Shown piece after piece: positions 8,133 to 16,428 of a stretch of 64,000 nucleotides of DNA. The notes under the pieces were generated by a model, which ran no database searches, was not told where the DNA came from, and saw nothing but the letters and a program-made list of their open reading frames with translations. Each line of letters begins with the position of its first letter. Position 1 is the first letter of the stretch. A program made the translations under genes and the position numbers. Origin of the DNA: CAWDBV01 sp963800705 (lineage in GTDB: Bacteria > Actinomycetota > Thermoleophilia > Solirubrobacterales > 70-9); contig CAWDBV010000005.1 in assembly GCA_963800705.1 (NCBI GenBank), positions 620,001 to 684,000 of the forward strand, given 5' to 3'.

Positions 8133-9930
8133 GTGTCCGATGCAGAGCTGATCCTCGTCGCAGGCGCGCTGCTGGCGGCCGGGATCGCCGCGGCGCTGGT
8201 CGCAAACCGGGTCCGGGTCCCCGGCCTGCTGCTCTTCCTCGCGCTCGGGATCATGGTCGGCTCCGAGGGCATCGGCGGAGTCGAGTACGACGATGCCGAG
8301 CTCACGCGGACGCTGGGGACGATCGGCCTCGTCCTGATCCTGTTCGAGGGTGGATTGAGCGCGGGATGGCAGGAGATCCGCCCGGTGCTCGGATCGGCGG
8401 TCTCGCTGGCGACGATCGGAACCGTCGTCACCGCCGTGGTCGCGGGGCTCGCCGCAACGATGCTCTTCGACCTCGGGACGCTCGAGGGCCTGATCATCGG
8501 CGCCGCGGTAGCCGCCACCGACTCGGCGGCGATCTTCGCCGTCCTGCGCGGATCGAAACTGCGGCGCCGGGTCGCCCGCGCGCTCGAGGGCGAGTCGGGG
8601 ATGAACGACCCGGTCGCGCTGCTGCTCGTCATCGGCCTGATCGACTGGATCCAGGAGCCCGACTACGGCGCCGGCGACGGAATCACGCACTTCGCGGTCG
8701 CACTCAGTCTCGGGATCGCGTTCGGGATCGCGGTCGGATTCGCGGCGCGCTGGGCGTTCCGCGCCCTCGACTACCCGACCGCGGGTCTCTATCCGGTCGC
8801 CTCGCTGGCGACCGCGGCGCTTGCCTACGGGGTCGCCGAGTCGCTCGAGGGCTCGGGCTTCCTCTCCGTCTACATCGCTGCCCTGATTCTCGGCAGCGGG
8901 CGGATGCCCGCCCGGCGCACGATCGTCGTCTTCCACCAGGGCCTGGCGTGGATCTCGCAGATCGCGCTCTTCTTCCTGCTCGGGCTGCTGGTCTTCCCGA
9001 GCGAGCTCGTCGACGTCGCCGGGAAGGGGCTGCTGCTCTCGGCGGTGCTGATCTTCCTCGCCCGGCCGGTCGCGGTCTGGGTCTCGACGATCTTCGCCCC
9101 GTTCGACATCCGCGAGCGGCTGATGCTCGGCTGGGCGGGGCTGCGGGGTGCGGTGCCGATCTGGCTCGCAACGCTGCCGGTGATCGCCGGCGTCGAGGGA
9201 TCCGACCAGATCCTGAATGCGGTTTTCTTCGTCGTCGTCACCTCGACACTGGTCCAGGGGGTGACGTTCGAGAACCTCGCCCGCTCGCTCGGCGTGACCT
9301 CCGACGAGCCCGCTGTCCCGCAGCCGCTGGTCGAGAGCGGGCGCATCAAGCAGCTCGGCGGCGACGTCGTCGTCGTCAAGGTCCTGCCCGAGCGACGAGA
9401 TCGTCGGGCATGCGGTGCGCGACCTGGGGCTGCCGCGCGAGGCGGTCGTCAACGTGATCGTCCGCGAGAGCTCGGCGATACCGCCGCGCGGCTCGACCGA
9501 GATCGAGGCCGGCGACGAGCTCCACATCCTCGTCCGCACCGAGATCCGGCCGCTCGTCGACGAACTCAGCGAGCGCTGGCGCGCGGGGCCGCTGTTCGAG
9601 CCCGCGCTTCCGGCTCCGCTCGCGCGCAGCGCGCCGCAGGTGTTCACGGTCCGGCCGTGGAGCGAGAACGACGGCGATCCCTCGCGGCCCGAGCGGATCG
9701 ACGGCGTCGAGGTCGCGCAGCGTCTGCGCACCCGCCACCGCGAGCCCGGGGCGCTGGTCAGCCTCGCCGACGGCCGCTACGCGGTCACCGGGCGCCTGCT
9801 CGCCGTCGGCGGCCGCGGCCTCGTCGCGCGCTGGTGCGTGCGCCGGGTCGAGCATGCCGAGGGCGGCGAGGAGCGCGCCTGGTGGCTCGAGGTCAGCGGG
9901 GTGCTGAGCGCGCCCTTGCCGCGGGCGTAA
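8133..9930 (+). CDS. CPA1-type Na+/H+ antiporter with RCK-C domain, frame broken near 9390
   Basis: The GTG at 8133 opens a cation:proton antiporter of the CPA1/NhaP type. About 12 membrane segments cover residues 1-400, with the ion-binding region AAVAATDSAAIFAVLR near residue 130 and GESGMNDPVALLLVIG near residue 153. The coding signal then leaves the first frame at about 9390 and continues one frame over, from SDEIVGHAVRDLGLPREAV to the TAA at 9930. That second part contains an RCK-C (TrkA-C) regulatory domain, as in NhaP2/CvrA proteins. Removing one base in CCCGAGC joins the halves. The first frame itself stays open to 10139, but that extension is an Arg-rich shadow overlapping rpe. Error or real lesion cannot be decided here. 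Confidence 0.82.
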
Positions 9931-10647
9931 CTACTCAGCCTTCGCGGCGGCCGCGATCTCGCGGTAGGCCGCGGCGGGGTCGTCGGCGCCGAAGATCGCC
10001 GAGCCGGCGACGAACAGCGCGGCGCCGGCGTTGGCGACGCTGCCGGCCGTCCCTGGGTCGATGCCGCCGTCGACCTCGATCGCCCAATCCGGATCGATCT
10101 CGCGCAGGCGCTCGACCTTTCCGGGCGAGGACTCGATGAACGCCTGCCCGCCCCAGCCGGGGTTGACGGTCATGCAGAGCACGATGTCGGCGCAGCCGCC
10201 GAGCTCGGAGACCTCCGCGACCGGGGTGCCGGGGTTGATCGCCAGGCCGGCCAGGCAGCCGAGCTCGCGGATCGCGGCCAGGGTGCGGTTCTGGTGAGCG
10301 GTCGCCTCGGCGTGGATCGTGATCGAGTCGGCCCCGGCTTTCGCGAACTCCTCGATCTGCTCCTCAGGGCGCTCAATCATCAGGTGGCAGTCGAGCGCGC
10401 CGCCCGCATCGTGGACCTGGTCGGCGATCGAGGAGGCGATCAGGGGGCCGATCGTAATCGGCGGCACGAAGTGCCCGTCCATCACGTCGACGTGGATGAT
10501 CCGGGCGCCGGCGTCCATCACCTCGGCGACCTGCTCCCCGAGCCGGGAGAAGTCAGAGGAGAGGATCGACGGGGCGACCCGCTTGCTCTTGTAGAGGTCC
10601 TGGGCCGCTATATCGGTCGCAACATCGAGTGGCCGCAGTGCTGGCAC
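9931..10647 (-). CDS. rpe: Ribulose-phosphate 3-epimerase
   Basis: Interconverts ribulose 5-phosphate and xylulose 5-phosphate in the pentose phosphate pathway. The TIM-barrel motifs are clear: VAPSILSSDFSRLGEQV, HVDVMDGHFVPPITIG, CHLMIERPE, CMTVNPGWGGQAFI and EVDGGIDPGTA. The start is uncertain: no ATG, GTG or TTG lies just before VAPSIL, and the nearest in-frame codon is the GTG at 10647, which gives 238 residues and overlaps the zinc-ribbon gene by about 40 nt. Function is secure. It converges with the antiporter gene with no gap. Confidence 0.93.
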   Translation of the reverse strand: MPALRPLDVATDIAAQDLYKSKRVAPSILSSDFSRLGEQVAEVMDAGARIIHVDVMDGHFVPPITIGPLIASSIADQVHDAGGALDCHLMIERPEEQIEEFAKAGADSITIHAEATAHQNRTLAAIRELGCLAGLAINPGTPVAEVSELGGCADIVLCMTVNPGWGGQAFIESSPGKVERLREIDPDWAIEVDGGIDPGTAGSVANAGAALFVAGSAIFGADDPAAAYREIAAAAKAE

Positions 10648-10871
10648 TTCATGTCCTCGGTGCGGCTCATGCGCGCGATCGTCTGGTGCTCGCCGCAATC
10701 GGGGCACTGCGAGACGAGCTCGTAGCGGCGCAGGCAGTTGACGCAGACGAAGCGGCCCGGGAGCTGCGCGGGACGCAGCCACGGCTCGCCGCAGCCGGGA
10801 CAGTCGGGGCGCTGAAGCTGGACGCCCCCACTGGTGGAGTCGCTTGTGGAGTCCTCGGGCGTTTCCGCCAT
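10608..10871 (-). CDS. Small double zinc-ribbon protein
   Basis: An 87-residue protein with four CxxC knuckles: CPGC, CVNC, CPDC and CQHC. They would form two zinc ribbons (CPGC with CVNC, CPDC with CQHC). The first 20 residues are acidic and Ser/Thr-rich. Function unknown; zinc ribbons of this size bind nucleic acid or act as small adaptors. It lies between fmt and rpe, a position often held by rsmB in actinobacteria. The ATG at 10871 gives MAETPEDSTSD; an upstream in-frame ATG at 10934 lies inside fmt and is less likely. Confidence 0.75.
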   Translation of the reverse strand: MAETPEDSTSDSTSGGVQLQRPDCPGCGEPWLRPAQLPGRFVCVNCLRRYELVSQCPDCGEHQTIARMSRTEDMKCQHCGHSMLRPI

Positions 10872-10890
10872 GCGACGAGGATACGGGTGT

Positions 10891-11798
10891 TCACACCGCG
10901 CGCTTCGGAATCTCGTGCCCGCGCAAGAACGCATCCGCCTCCATCGGCTTCTTTCCGGGCGGCTGAACGATCTCGAGCGCCAGCCCTCCGTCCGCGGTCC
11001 CGAGCACGAACCCGTCCTCGGTGGCGAGCTCGCCCGGCTCGGGCCCGGCTTCGATCGCGCGCGCCCGCCTCACCCCGAGCCACTCGCCATCGGGGAGCTC
11101 GAGGTGGGTGCCGACGTGCGATCCGAGCGCGCGCACGATCCGCTCGAGCTCGGCCGCGGGACGGGCCGGGTCGAGGTGGCGCTCGGAGCGCTCGAGCTTC
11201 TCCGCGTAGGTGGCGGCGTCCTCGTCCTGGTCGGTGAACTCGAGCTCGCCGCGCTCGAGCCGGTCGAGGGCGTAAACGAGCAGGTCGCCGCCGAGATCGG
11301 CGAGCTTCGCCTCGAGCGATTCGAAGTCCTCACCGGATTCAATGGCGACCTGCTCCTGAAGGGCGACCGGGCCCGAGTCGAGCCCTTCGGTGACGCGCAT
11401 GATCGTCATCCCGGTCTTCTCGTCGCCCGCGATCATCGCGCGCTCGATCGGCGCCGCGCCCCGCCAGCGCGGGATCAGCGACGGATGCACGTTCAGCATC
11501 TCGGTCTCCGAGAGCAGCGGCTCGCGGATCAGCTGCCCGAACGCGCAGACGGCGATCGCCTCGGGCGCGGCGGCTCGGATCCGCTCGACGGCCTTGGCGT
11601 CATTGACGTTCTTCGCCTGCAGCAACTCGAGCCCGAGCTCGCGGGCAGCGTCAGCTGCAGGCGGCGGGGAGAGCTTCGCCCCCGGCCGCGCTTCGCGTCA
11701 AGCGGCGTTACGACGAGCGAGGGCTTGTGGGGTGAGGCGGCGAGCCTCCGCAGCACGGTGGCGGCGAACTCCGAGGTGCCGAGGTAAACGGTCCTCAT
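10891..11798 (-). CDS. fmt: Methionyl-tRNA formyltransferase, frame broken near 11680
   Basis: Formylates initiator Met-tRNA. The N terminus MRTVYLGTSEFAATVLRRL starts at 11798 in one frame, and the rest (LQAKNVNDAKAVERIRAAAP, then the catalytic stretch LNVHPSLIPRWRGAAPIERA) is in another. The switch falls at the five-C run 11679-11683. Adding one G on the coding strand restores RGAKLSPPPAADAARELGLE, which matches the expected loop. The C-terminal domain ends GKKPMEADAFLRGHEIPKRAV. It follows def, as is usual, and its first codons are the third unit of a 16-bp tandem repeat. As fmt is rarely lost and the break is in a homopolymer, sequence error is the first explanation. Confidence 0.88.
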
Positions 11799-11830
11799 AT
11801 ATGACCGTTCTCATATATGACGGTCCTCAA
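11783..11830 (-). repeat. Three tandem 16-bp units across the def stop and fmt start
   Basis: Minus-strand units are TTGAGGACCGTCATAT (11830-11815), ATGAGAACGGTCATAT (11814-11799) and ATGAGGACCGTTTACC (11798-11783). The first unit holds the def stop codon and the last is the fmt start and first codons. Each extra unit shifts frame by one, so only the last ATG reads fmt. Confidence 0.8.
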
Positions 11831-12492
11831 GCGGCGGGTTCTTCTGCTTCGGCTTCTGGCGCGGCTTCCTCTTCGTCTTCGCGCGGAGGCGCGAAAGTGC
11901 CGCCCTCGCGAAGCGCCTTCATCGCGCCCTTGCGCTGCTCGCGCGAGGTCCGCTCGAGGGTGAGCACGCCGTCGAGGTGGTCGATCTCGTGCTGGAGCAC
12001 GCGCGCCTCGAGGCCCGAGGCCTCGATCTCGACCTGCTCGCCCGCGGCATCGAGGCCGCGAACCCGCGCGTAGAGCGCGCGCTCGACGTCGACGACGATC
12101 CCCGGCAGGCTCAGGCAGCCCTCCTCGGCGGTCGCGAGCTGCTCGGAGGTCCACTCGATCTCGGGGTTGACAAGCGCGGTCGCCGGGGCGTCGGGACCGG
12201 CCTGGAAGACGAGCGCGCGGCGCAGGATTCCGAGCTGGGTGGCGGCGAGCCCGACGCCCATCGAGTCGCGCATGATCCGCACCATCCGCGCCAGGTCGGC
12301 GACCAGCGCGTCGTCGAACCCGGTCACTGGCGAGGCCTCCGAGCGCAGCACCGGGTCGCCGAACTTGACCACCTCGGCGAGCGCCGCACGGCGGCGCTCG
12401 AGAACCTCGGGGGCGAGCCCCTCGGGCTCCTCGTCGACCTCGATCGGCGCGTTCTCGTCGTCGAGGACCTCGGTTGTCTGGTCTTCAGTCAT
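11827..12492 (-). CDS. def: Peptide deformylase
   Basis: A 221-residue metalloenzyme that removes the formyl group from new proteins. All three family motifs are present: GVGLAATQLG near residue 81, EEGCLSLPG near 123 and the metal site LQHEIDHLDG near 167. An acidic N-terminal extension of about 35 residues (TEVLDDENAPIEVDEEPEG) and a Glu/Ala-rich C-terminal extension make it longer than the usual 170-190 residues. It pairs with fmt, which sits 28 nt downstream. It is divergent from the secreted beta-helix gene at 12547. Confidence 0.96.
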   Translation of the reverse strand: MTEDQTTEVLDDENAPIEVDEEPEGLAPEVLERRRAALAEVVKFGDPVLRSEASPVTGFDDALVADLARMVRIMRDSMGVGLAATQLGILRRALVFQAGPDAPATALVNPEIEWTSEQLATAEEGCLSLPGIVVDVERALYARVRGLDAAGEQVEIEASGLEARVLQHEIDHLDGVLTLERTSREQRKGAMKALREGGTFAPPREDEEEAAPEAEAEEPAA

Positions 12493-12532
12493 CGGAGGCG
12501 AGATTACCGTCCTGACCTTGCGCCGATCGGCG

Positions 12533-12538
12533 TATGAT
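12533..12538 (+). promoter_or_regulatory. -10-like hexamer, leaderless start of the 12547 gene
   Basis: TATGAT ends 8 nt before the ATG at 12547. A weak -35-like CCTGAC lies about 16 nt upstream. There is no Shine-Dalgarno, so a leaderless transcript is likely. Confidence 0.5.
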
Positions 12539-12546
12539 CGGTCGCG

Positions 12547-14091
12547 ATGGGTCGCAGGGGTGCAACGCGCATCGTTATCGGGCTGGCGGCCGCTGCAGCC
12601 CTACTCGTCGCGACGCCATCGGCCTCGGCGATCGATCTCTACGTCGACGACGGCGGCAGCAACGCGATCAACAACTGCGAGACCGCAGCGAATCCGTGCG
12701 CGACCATCAACTACGCAGCGGGGATTGCCAACGCCAACGCCTCCCCGACCGATTCGGTCCGGGTCGGAGGCGGTTCCTATACGCAGGCTGTCACGCTGCC
12801 GGCGGGCGTCTCGCTGCTGAAGGACAGCTTTGGTGCCGGTACGACCGGTGCAGCGACGATCGACGGCGGAGCGAGCCCGGCGGTCACGGTGCAGCCCGGC
12901 GCCCCGATGCGCCAGCTCGCCGGTGACTTCATCTTCAAAGGCGACAGCGACGCCAACGAGGGCTCGGTGCTGGTCGCGGGCGGAGCGAACGCCGGGTTCG
13001 TGACGATCTCCGGAGCAACGTTCAACGACACGGCCACGGACAAGCAACTTTCGATCCTCGACGGCTCGCCCCGGATCCTCTCCAACACCTTCAGCGCCAC
13101 CGTGAACACCGTCTCCCGGCGTGCGATCTCCTACGAGGGTGACGGCTCGCCCGAGATCGGCGGCAACTCGATCGCGGCCGCAGGCGCTGCGACTTCGGCG
13201 TATTTCGAGGCGATCTACGTTCAGGGCGTGGGCGGATCGGCCACCCCCAACATCCACGACAACGCGATCAGCAGCATCGGAGCCGACATCGTCGACATGA
13301 ACGGGGCGGGCATCCACCTCCGGACCGCCAGCGCGACGATCACGGGCAACACGATTCGCAGGGCCACTGCCGCTTTCACCCCGGCGGCGATCCGGATCGG
13401 CGACAACCTGACAGCGACCGGCACCCCCCTCACCCTGTCGCGCAACCAGGTCTACGACTTCCTCGTCGCCGTCCTGGTTTCGACCAAGGACCCGGTCACG
13501 CTCTCCTCGGACGTAATCGCCGACAACATCACCGCGCTGTCGCTAAACGCGTCCGCGGGGGTCACCGCGACCGGGATCACGACCCGCAACAACGGTGGCG
13601 CGCCGGCCGAGATCGCCCTCGTCGACACGTCTCTGACGCTGGACTCGAGCTTCCTCGGCAGCGCGGGACCGGTCGTGCAGCTGATCGGCACCAGCACCTG
13701 CACGAGCAGCTTCTCGTTCAGCACCGAGGCGCCCGGAAACTGCGGCCTCGCCCCTGTCGCCAACCCGATGTTCGCCAACCAGGCGATGGACGACTACCAC
13801 CTCCTGCCCGGTTCACCGCTGATCGAGGCGGGAAATCCAAACGCACCCGCCGCCGGAGTTCTCGACGTCGACGGTGCTCCGCGGGCGCTCGACGGGGACG
13901 GCGATTGCGCCGCCCGTCGCGACGTCGGCGCCTACGAGCTTGCCGCGGGGCCGTTCGCCCAGTGCCTGCCGCAGCCGGTGGCGGCGCCGCCCGCCTCGGC
14001 TACCCCCGTCGTGCCGGCGGCCAAGAAGTGCAAGAAGGGCCGCAAGCTGCGCAAGGGCAAGTGCGTGCGGAAGAAGAAAAAGAAGAAGTAG
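12547..14091 (+). CDS. Secreted right-handed beta-helix protein with Lys/Cys tail
   Basis: A 514-residue exported protein. A signal peptide (GLAAAAALLVATPSASA) is followed by a parallel beta-helix region of about 350 residues with repeated ITGNTIRRA, ISGATFNDTA and LSRNQVYDF-like turns, as in pectate-lyase-like and DUF1565 proteins. The end of the body (LPGSPLIEAGNPNAPAAG, then DVGAYELA) matches the choice-of-anchor Q type region. The last 23 residues are AKKCKKGRKLRKGKCVRKK and further lysines, the tail shared with other secreted proteins here. Carbohydrate or surface binding is possible, but no catalytic residues are evident. It lies alone on the plus strand between def and priA. Confidence 0.85.
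   Translation: MGRRGATRIVIGLAAAAALLVATPSASAIDLYVDDGGSNAINNCETAANPCATINYAAGIANANASPTDSVRVGGGSYTQAVTLPAGVSLLKDSFGAGTTGAATIDGGASPAVTVQPGAPMRQLAGDFIFKGDSDANEGSVLVAGGANAGFVTISGATFNDTATDKQLSILDGSPRILSNTFSATVNTVSRRAISYEGDGSPEIGGNSIAAAGAATSAYFEAIYVQGVGGSATPNIHDNAISSIGADIVDMNGAGIHLRTASATITGNTIRRATAAFTPAAIRIGDNLTATGTPLTLSRNQVYDFLVAVLVSTKDPVTLSSDVIADNITALSLNASAGVTATGITTRNNGGAPAEIALVDTSLTLDSSFLGSAGPVVQLIGTSTCTSSFSFSTEAPGNCGLAPVANPMFANQAMDDYHLLPGSPLIEAGNPNAPAAGVLDVDGAPRALDGDGDCAARRDVGAYELAAGPFAQCLPQPVAAPPASATPVVPAAKKCKKGRKLRKGKCVRKKKKKK
14020..14091 (+). repeat. C-terminal Lys/Cys tail module, copy 1
   Basis: Encodes KKCKKGRKLRKGKCVRKK plus further lysines. The purine-rich DNA is nearly identical to copies at 32078-32149 and 39803-39869 and to the orphan copy at 16368-16421. 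Confidence 0.75.
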
Positions 14092-14098
14092 CCGCGCG

Positions 14099-16297
14099 CT
14101 ACTGCGGGTCTACGTCCACACCGACCGAGACGCCCTTGAGCTGACCGCCGGAGGCCGCTGACTCGACCGCGTCGCGGACTGTGTCCACCGTCGCCTCGCG
14201 TTGATCGTTCGGGGTCTTGAGCAGCAGCCGCCGCCGCTCGCGGCCGCGGAGCCTGAATTGCGGCGCCGGGCCGAGCAACTCGACTCCGTCCGGGAGCATG
14301 GCCGCGACCGAATCGCGCAGGTTCGCCGCCGCGGCGTCGAGGGCCTCCCGGTCGGGAGCCGCGAGCCCGATCTCGACCAGGCTCGAGAACGGCGGGTAGC
14401 GGATCGCCTCGCGGCGGCCGAGCTCGCCGGCGAGGAAGGCCTCGGCGTCGTGGGTCGCGGCGCAGCGGATGCTCGGCGCCTCGGGCGAGCGCGTCTGCAC
14501 GAGTACCTTGCCGCCGGCCTCGCCGCGCCCGCTCCGCCCCGCGAGCTGGGTGATGAGCGCGAAGGTGCGCTCCTCGGCACGGAAGTCGGGGAAGCGCAGC
14601 GTCGCGTCGGCGTCGAGGACGACGGCGAGCGTGACGTCGGGGAAGTCGTGGCCCTTGGCGACCATCTGTGTGCCGACCAGGACCCCGGTCTCCGCGGCCT
14701 CGAAGCGGCGCAGGATCGCTCCGTGCGCACCTTCTCCCTCGGCGGCGTCGGAGTCGAGCCGGAAGACGGACGCGTCGGGGAGCAGCTCGGCGAGCTCGGA
14801 GACGACCCGCTCGGTGCCGGCGCCGACCCGCGCCAAGCTCACCGAGCCGCATTCCGGGCAGGCCTCCGGCAGGCCCCGCGTGTGGCCGCAGTGGTGACAG
14901 CGCAGCTCGCGCTTGCCATGGAGGACGAGCGAGACGTCGCAGTCGGGGCACTCGATCGCCTCGCCGCAGGATCGGCAGCCGATGTACGGCGCCCAGCCGC
15001 GGCGGTTCAGCATCACGATCGCCTTGCCGCCGCTGCGCGCGACCTCGCTCAGCCCCTCGATCGTCTCCGGGTGAAGCGGGCCGGAAGCCCCCTTCATGTC
15101 CAACAGCTCGACCGGCGGCAGCCTGCGGCCGTCGACGCGCTCGGGCAGCTCGAGCCGCCGCAGCTCGCGCCAGCTCTCCGGCCGCGGAGTGGCCGTCCCC
15201 GCGACCAGGGTCGCCCCCGCCTCCTCGGCGCGCCGGCGGGCGACGACCCGGGCGTCGTAGCGGGGGTCTCCCTCCTGCTTGTAGGAGGAGTCATGCTCCT
15301 CGTCGATCACGACCAGCCCCAGGTCGGCGACCGGCGCGAAGATCGCCGAGCGTGGGCCGACGCAGACCCGCGCCTCGCCCGAGCGCAGCCGCCGCCACTC
15401 GTCGTAGCGGGTGCCGAGCGGCAGCCTCGAGTGGACGACCGCGACCGTCTCGCCGAGCCGGGCGCGGAAACGGCCCACGGTCTGCGGCGTGAGAGCGATC
15501 TCCGGGACCAACACAATGACCCCGCGGCCTTTCTCCAGGGCAGCTTGGGCGGCGGCGAGATAGACCTCGGTCTTGCCCGAGCCGGTGACACCATGCAGGA
15601 GGAAGGAAGAGCCCGGCTCCGCTGAGGAGATCTGCTTTACCGCGGCGCGCTGGGCGGCCGTCAGCTCGACCCGCTTCGAAGGAGCGCCGACGCTCGCCTC
15701 GACCGGCGCGCGGCGCCGCTCGACATCGCTCAGCTCGAGCAGCCCGCGCTCGGCGAGCCGGCGCAGCGTCGCCGGCTCGGCATCGATCTCCTTGCGCAGC
15801 TCCGATCCGGTCCGCGGTCCCGCCACCAGCGCCCGCAGCGCGGCGCGCTGGCGGATGCCGAGCTTCCGTCCCCCGTCGGGCGCCGCGCCGTCCCCGGCGG
15901 CAGCCTCGCGCCCGGCGGCGGTCAGCTCGGCGCGCAGCTGGCTCTGACTCCGCGCCCGCTGCCCTCCCCTGCCCGTCCCGGGCGGCAGCACCAGGCCGAG
16001 GCCGCGCGACGGGGTCGAGCAGTACTCGCGCCCCGTCCACAGCCCGAGCCGCACGAGCTCGGCCGGGACGCCGGCCTCGAGCGCCTCGATCGGCTCGGCG
16101 AGCCGTTCGGGCGGCAGGTCGCTCGACTCCGCCAGCTCGACCACGACTCCGAGCATCCGCCGCGGCCCGAACGGCACCCGGAGCACGCTCCCGACCCCGA
16201 CGTCCGCCATCTCAGGCGGCAGGCGATAGTCGAACGGCCCGCGCAGGGCGCGGGCGCTGACCAGCGGCTCGACCTTGGCTATTGCTGACATGGGCAA
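14099..16297 (-). CDS. priA: Primosomal protein N' (replication restart helicase)
   Basis: A 732-residue PriA, which reloads the replicative helicase at stalled forks. The N-terminal DNA-binding part (FDYRLPPEMADVGVGSVLRV) is followed by the helicase core with Walker A GVTGSGKTEVYLA and the DEEH box (VVIDEEHDSSYKQEGDPRY). Zinc ligands follow in CGEAIECPDC and CHHCGHTRGLPEACPECG. Both ATPase motifs look intact, unlike the degenerate PriA of many actinobacteria. The start is placed at the TTG at 16297 because a TAGCCT hexamer ends 7 nt upstream; an ATG two codons later (16291) is the alternative. Lies downstream of metK after the orphan tail. Confidence 0.94.
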   Translation of the reverse strand: MPMSAIAKVEPLVSARALRGPFDYRLPPEMADVGVGSVLRVPFGPRRMLGVVVELAESSDLPPERLAEPIEALEAGVPAELVRLGLWTGREYCSTPSRGLGLVLPPGTGRGGQRARSQSQLRAELTAAGREAAAGDGAAPDGGRKLGIRQRAALRALVAGPRTGSELRKEIDAEPATLRRLAERGLLELSDVERRRAPVEASVGAPSKRVELTAAQRAAVKQISSAEPGSSFLLHGVTGSGKTEVYLAAAQAALEKGRGVIVLVPEIALTPQTVGRFRARLGETVAVVHSRLPLGTRYDEWRRLRSGEARVCVGPRSAIFAPVADLGLVVIDEEHDSSYKQEGDPRYDARVVARRRAEEAGATLVAGTATPRPESWRELRRLELPERVDGRRLPPVELLDMKGASGPLHPETIEGLSEVARSGGKAIVMLNRRGWAPYIGCRSCGEAIECPDCDVSLVLHGKRELRCHHCGHTRGLPEACPECGSVSLARVGAGTERVVSELAELLPDASVFRLDSDAAEGEGAHGAILRRFEAAETGVLVGTQMVAKGHDFPDVTLAVVLDADATLRFPDFRAEERTFALITQLAGRSGRGEAGGKVLVQTRSPEAPSIRCAATHDAEAFLAGELGRREAIRYPPFSSLVEIGLAAPDREALDAAAANLRDSVAAMLPDGVELLGPAPQFRLRGRERRRLLLKTPNDQREATVDTVRDAVESAASGGQLKGVSVGVDVDPQ

Positions 16298-16304
16298 CTG
16301 GTCC

Positions 16305-16310
16305 AGGCTA
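16305..16310 (-). promoter_or_regulatory. -10-like hexamer, possible leaderless priA start
   Basis: TAGCCT on the minus strand ends 7 nt before the TTG at 16297. No Shine-Dalgarno is present between them. Confidence 0.4.
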
Positions 16311-16367
16311 GGAGCGGACGCGGATGTAGCGGATTCCTTGTGCTGTGGCCAGGGCGATAGGAAAGCT

Positions 16368-16421
16368 CAGAAGTGCAAGAAGGGCCGCGGCCGCTGCGTG
16401 AAGAAGAAAAAGAAGAAGTTG
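16368..16421 (+). pseudogene. Orphan copy of the Lys/Cys tail coding sequence
   Basis: Reads QKCKKGRGRCVKKKKKK in frame on the plus strand and shares an almost exact DNA block with the 14020-14091 tail (AAGTGCAAGAAGGGCCGC and the following lysine tract). The stop TAG of the 14091 copy is TTG here, and 8 codons between the cysteines are missing. Nothing upstream encodes a signal peptide or body: the 137-nt priA-metK gap is otherwise featureless. It looks like a relic of a tail-bearing gene or a duplicated tail cassette. Confidence 0.65.
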
Positions 16422-16428
16422 CGGGTAG

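Noticed and set aside
9931..10139. Extension of the antiporter first frame to 10139
   Set aside because: The sequence becomes an Arg-rich shadow and overlaps the start-to-middle of rpe. The real continuation is in the next frame to 9930.
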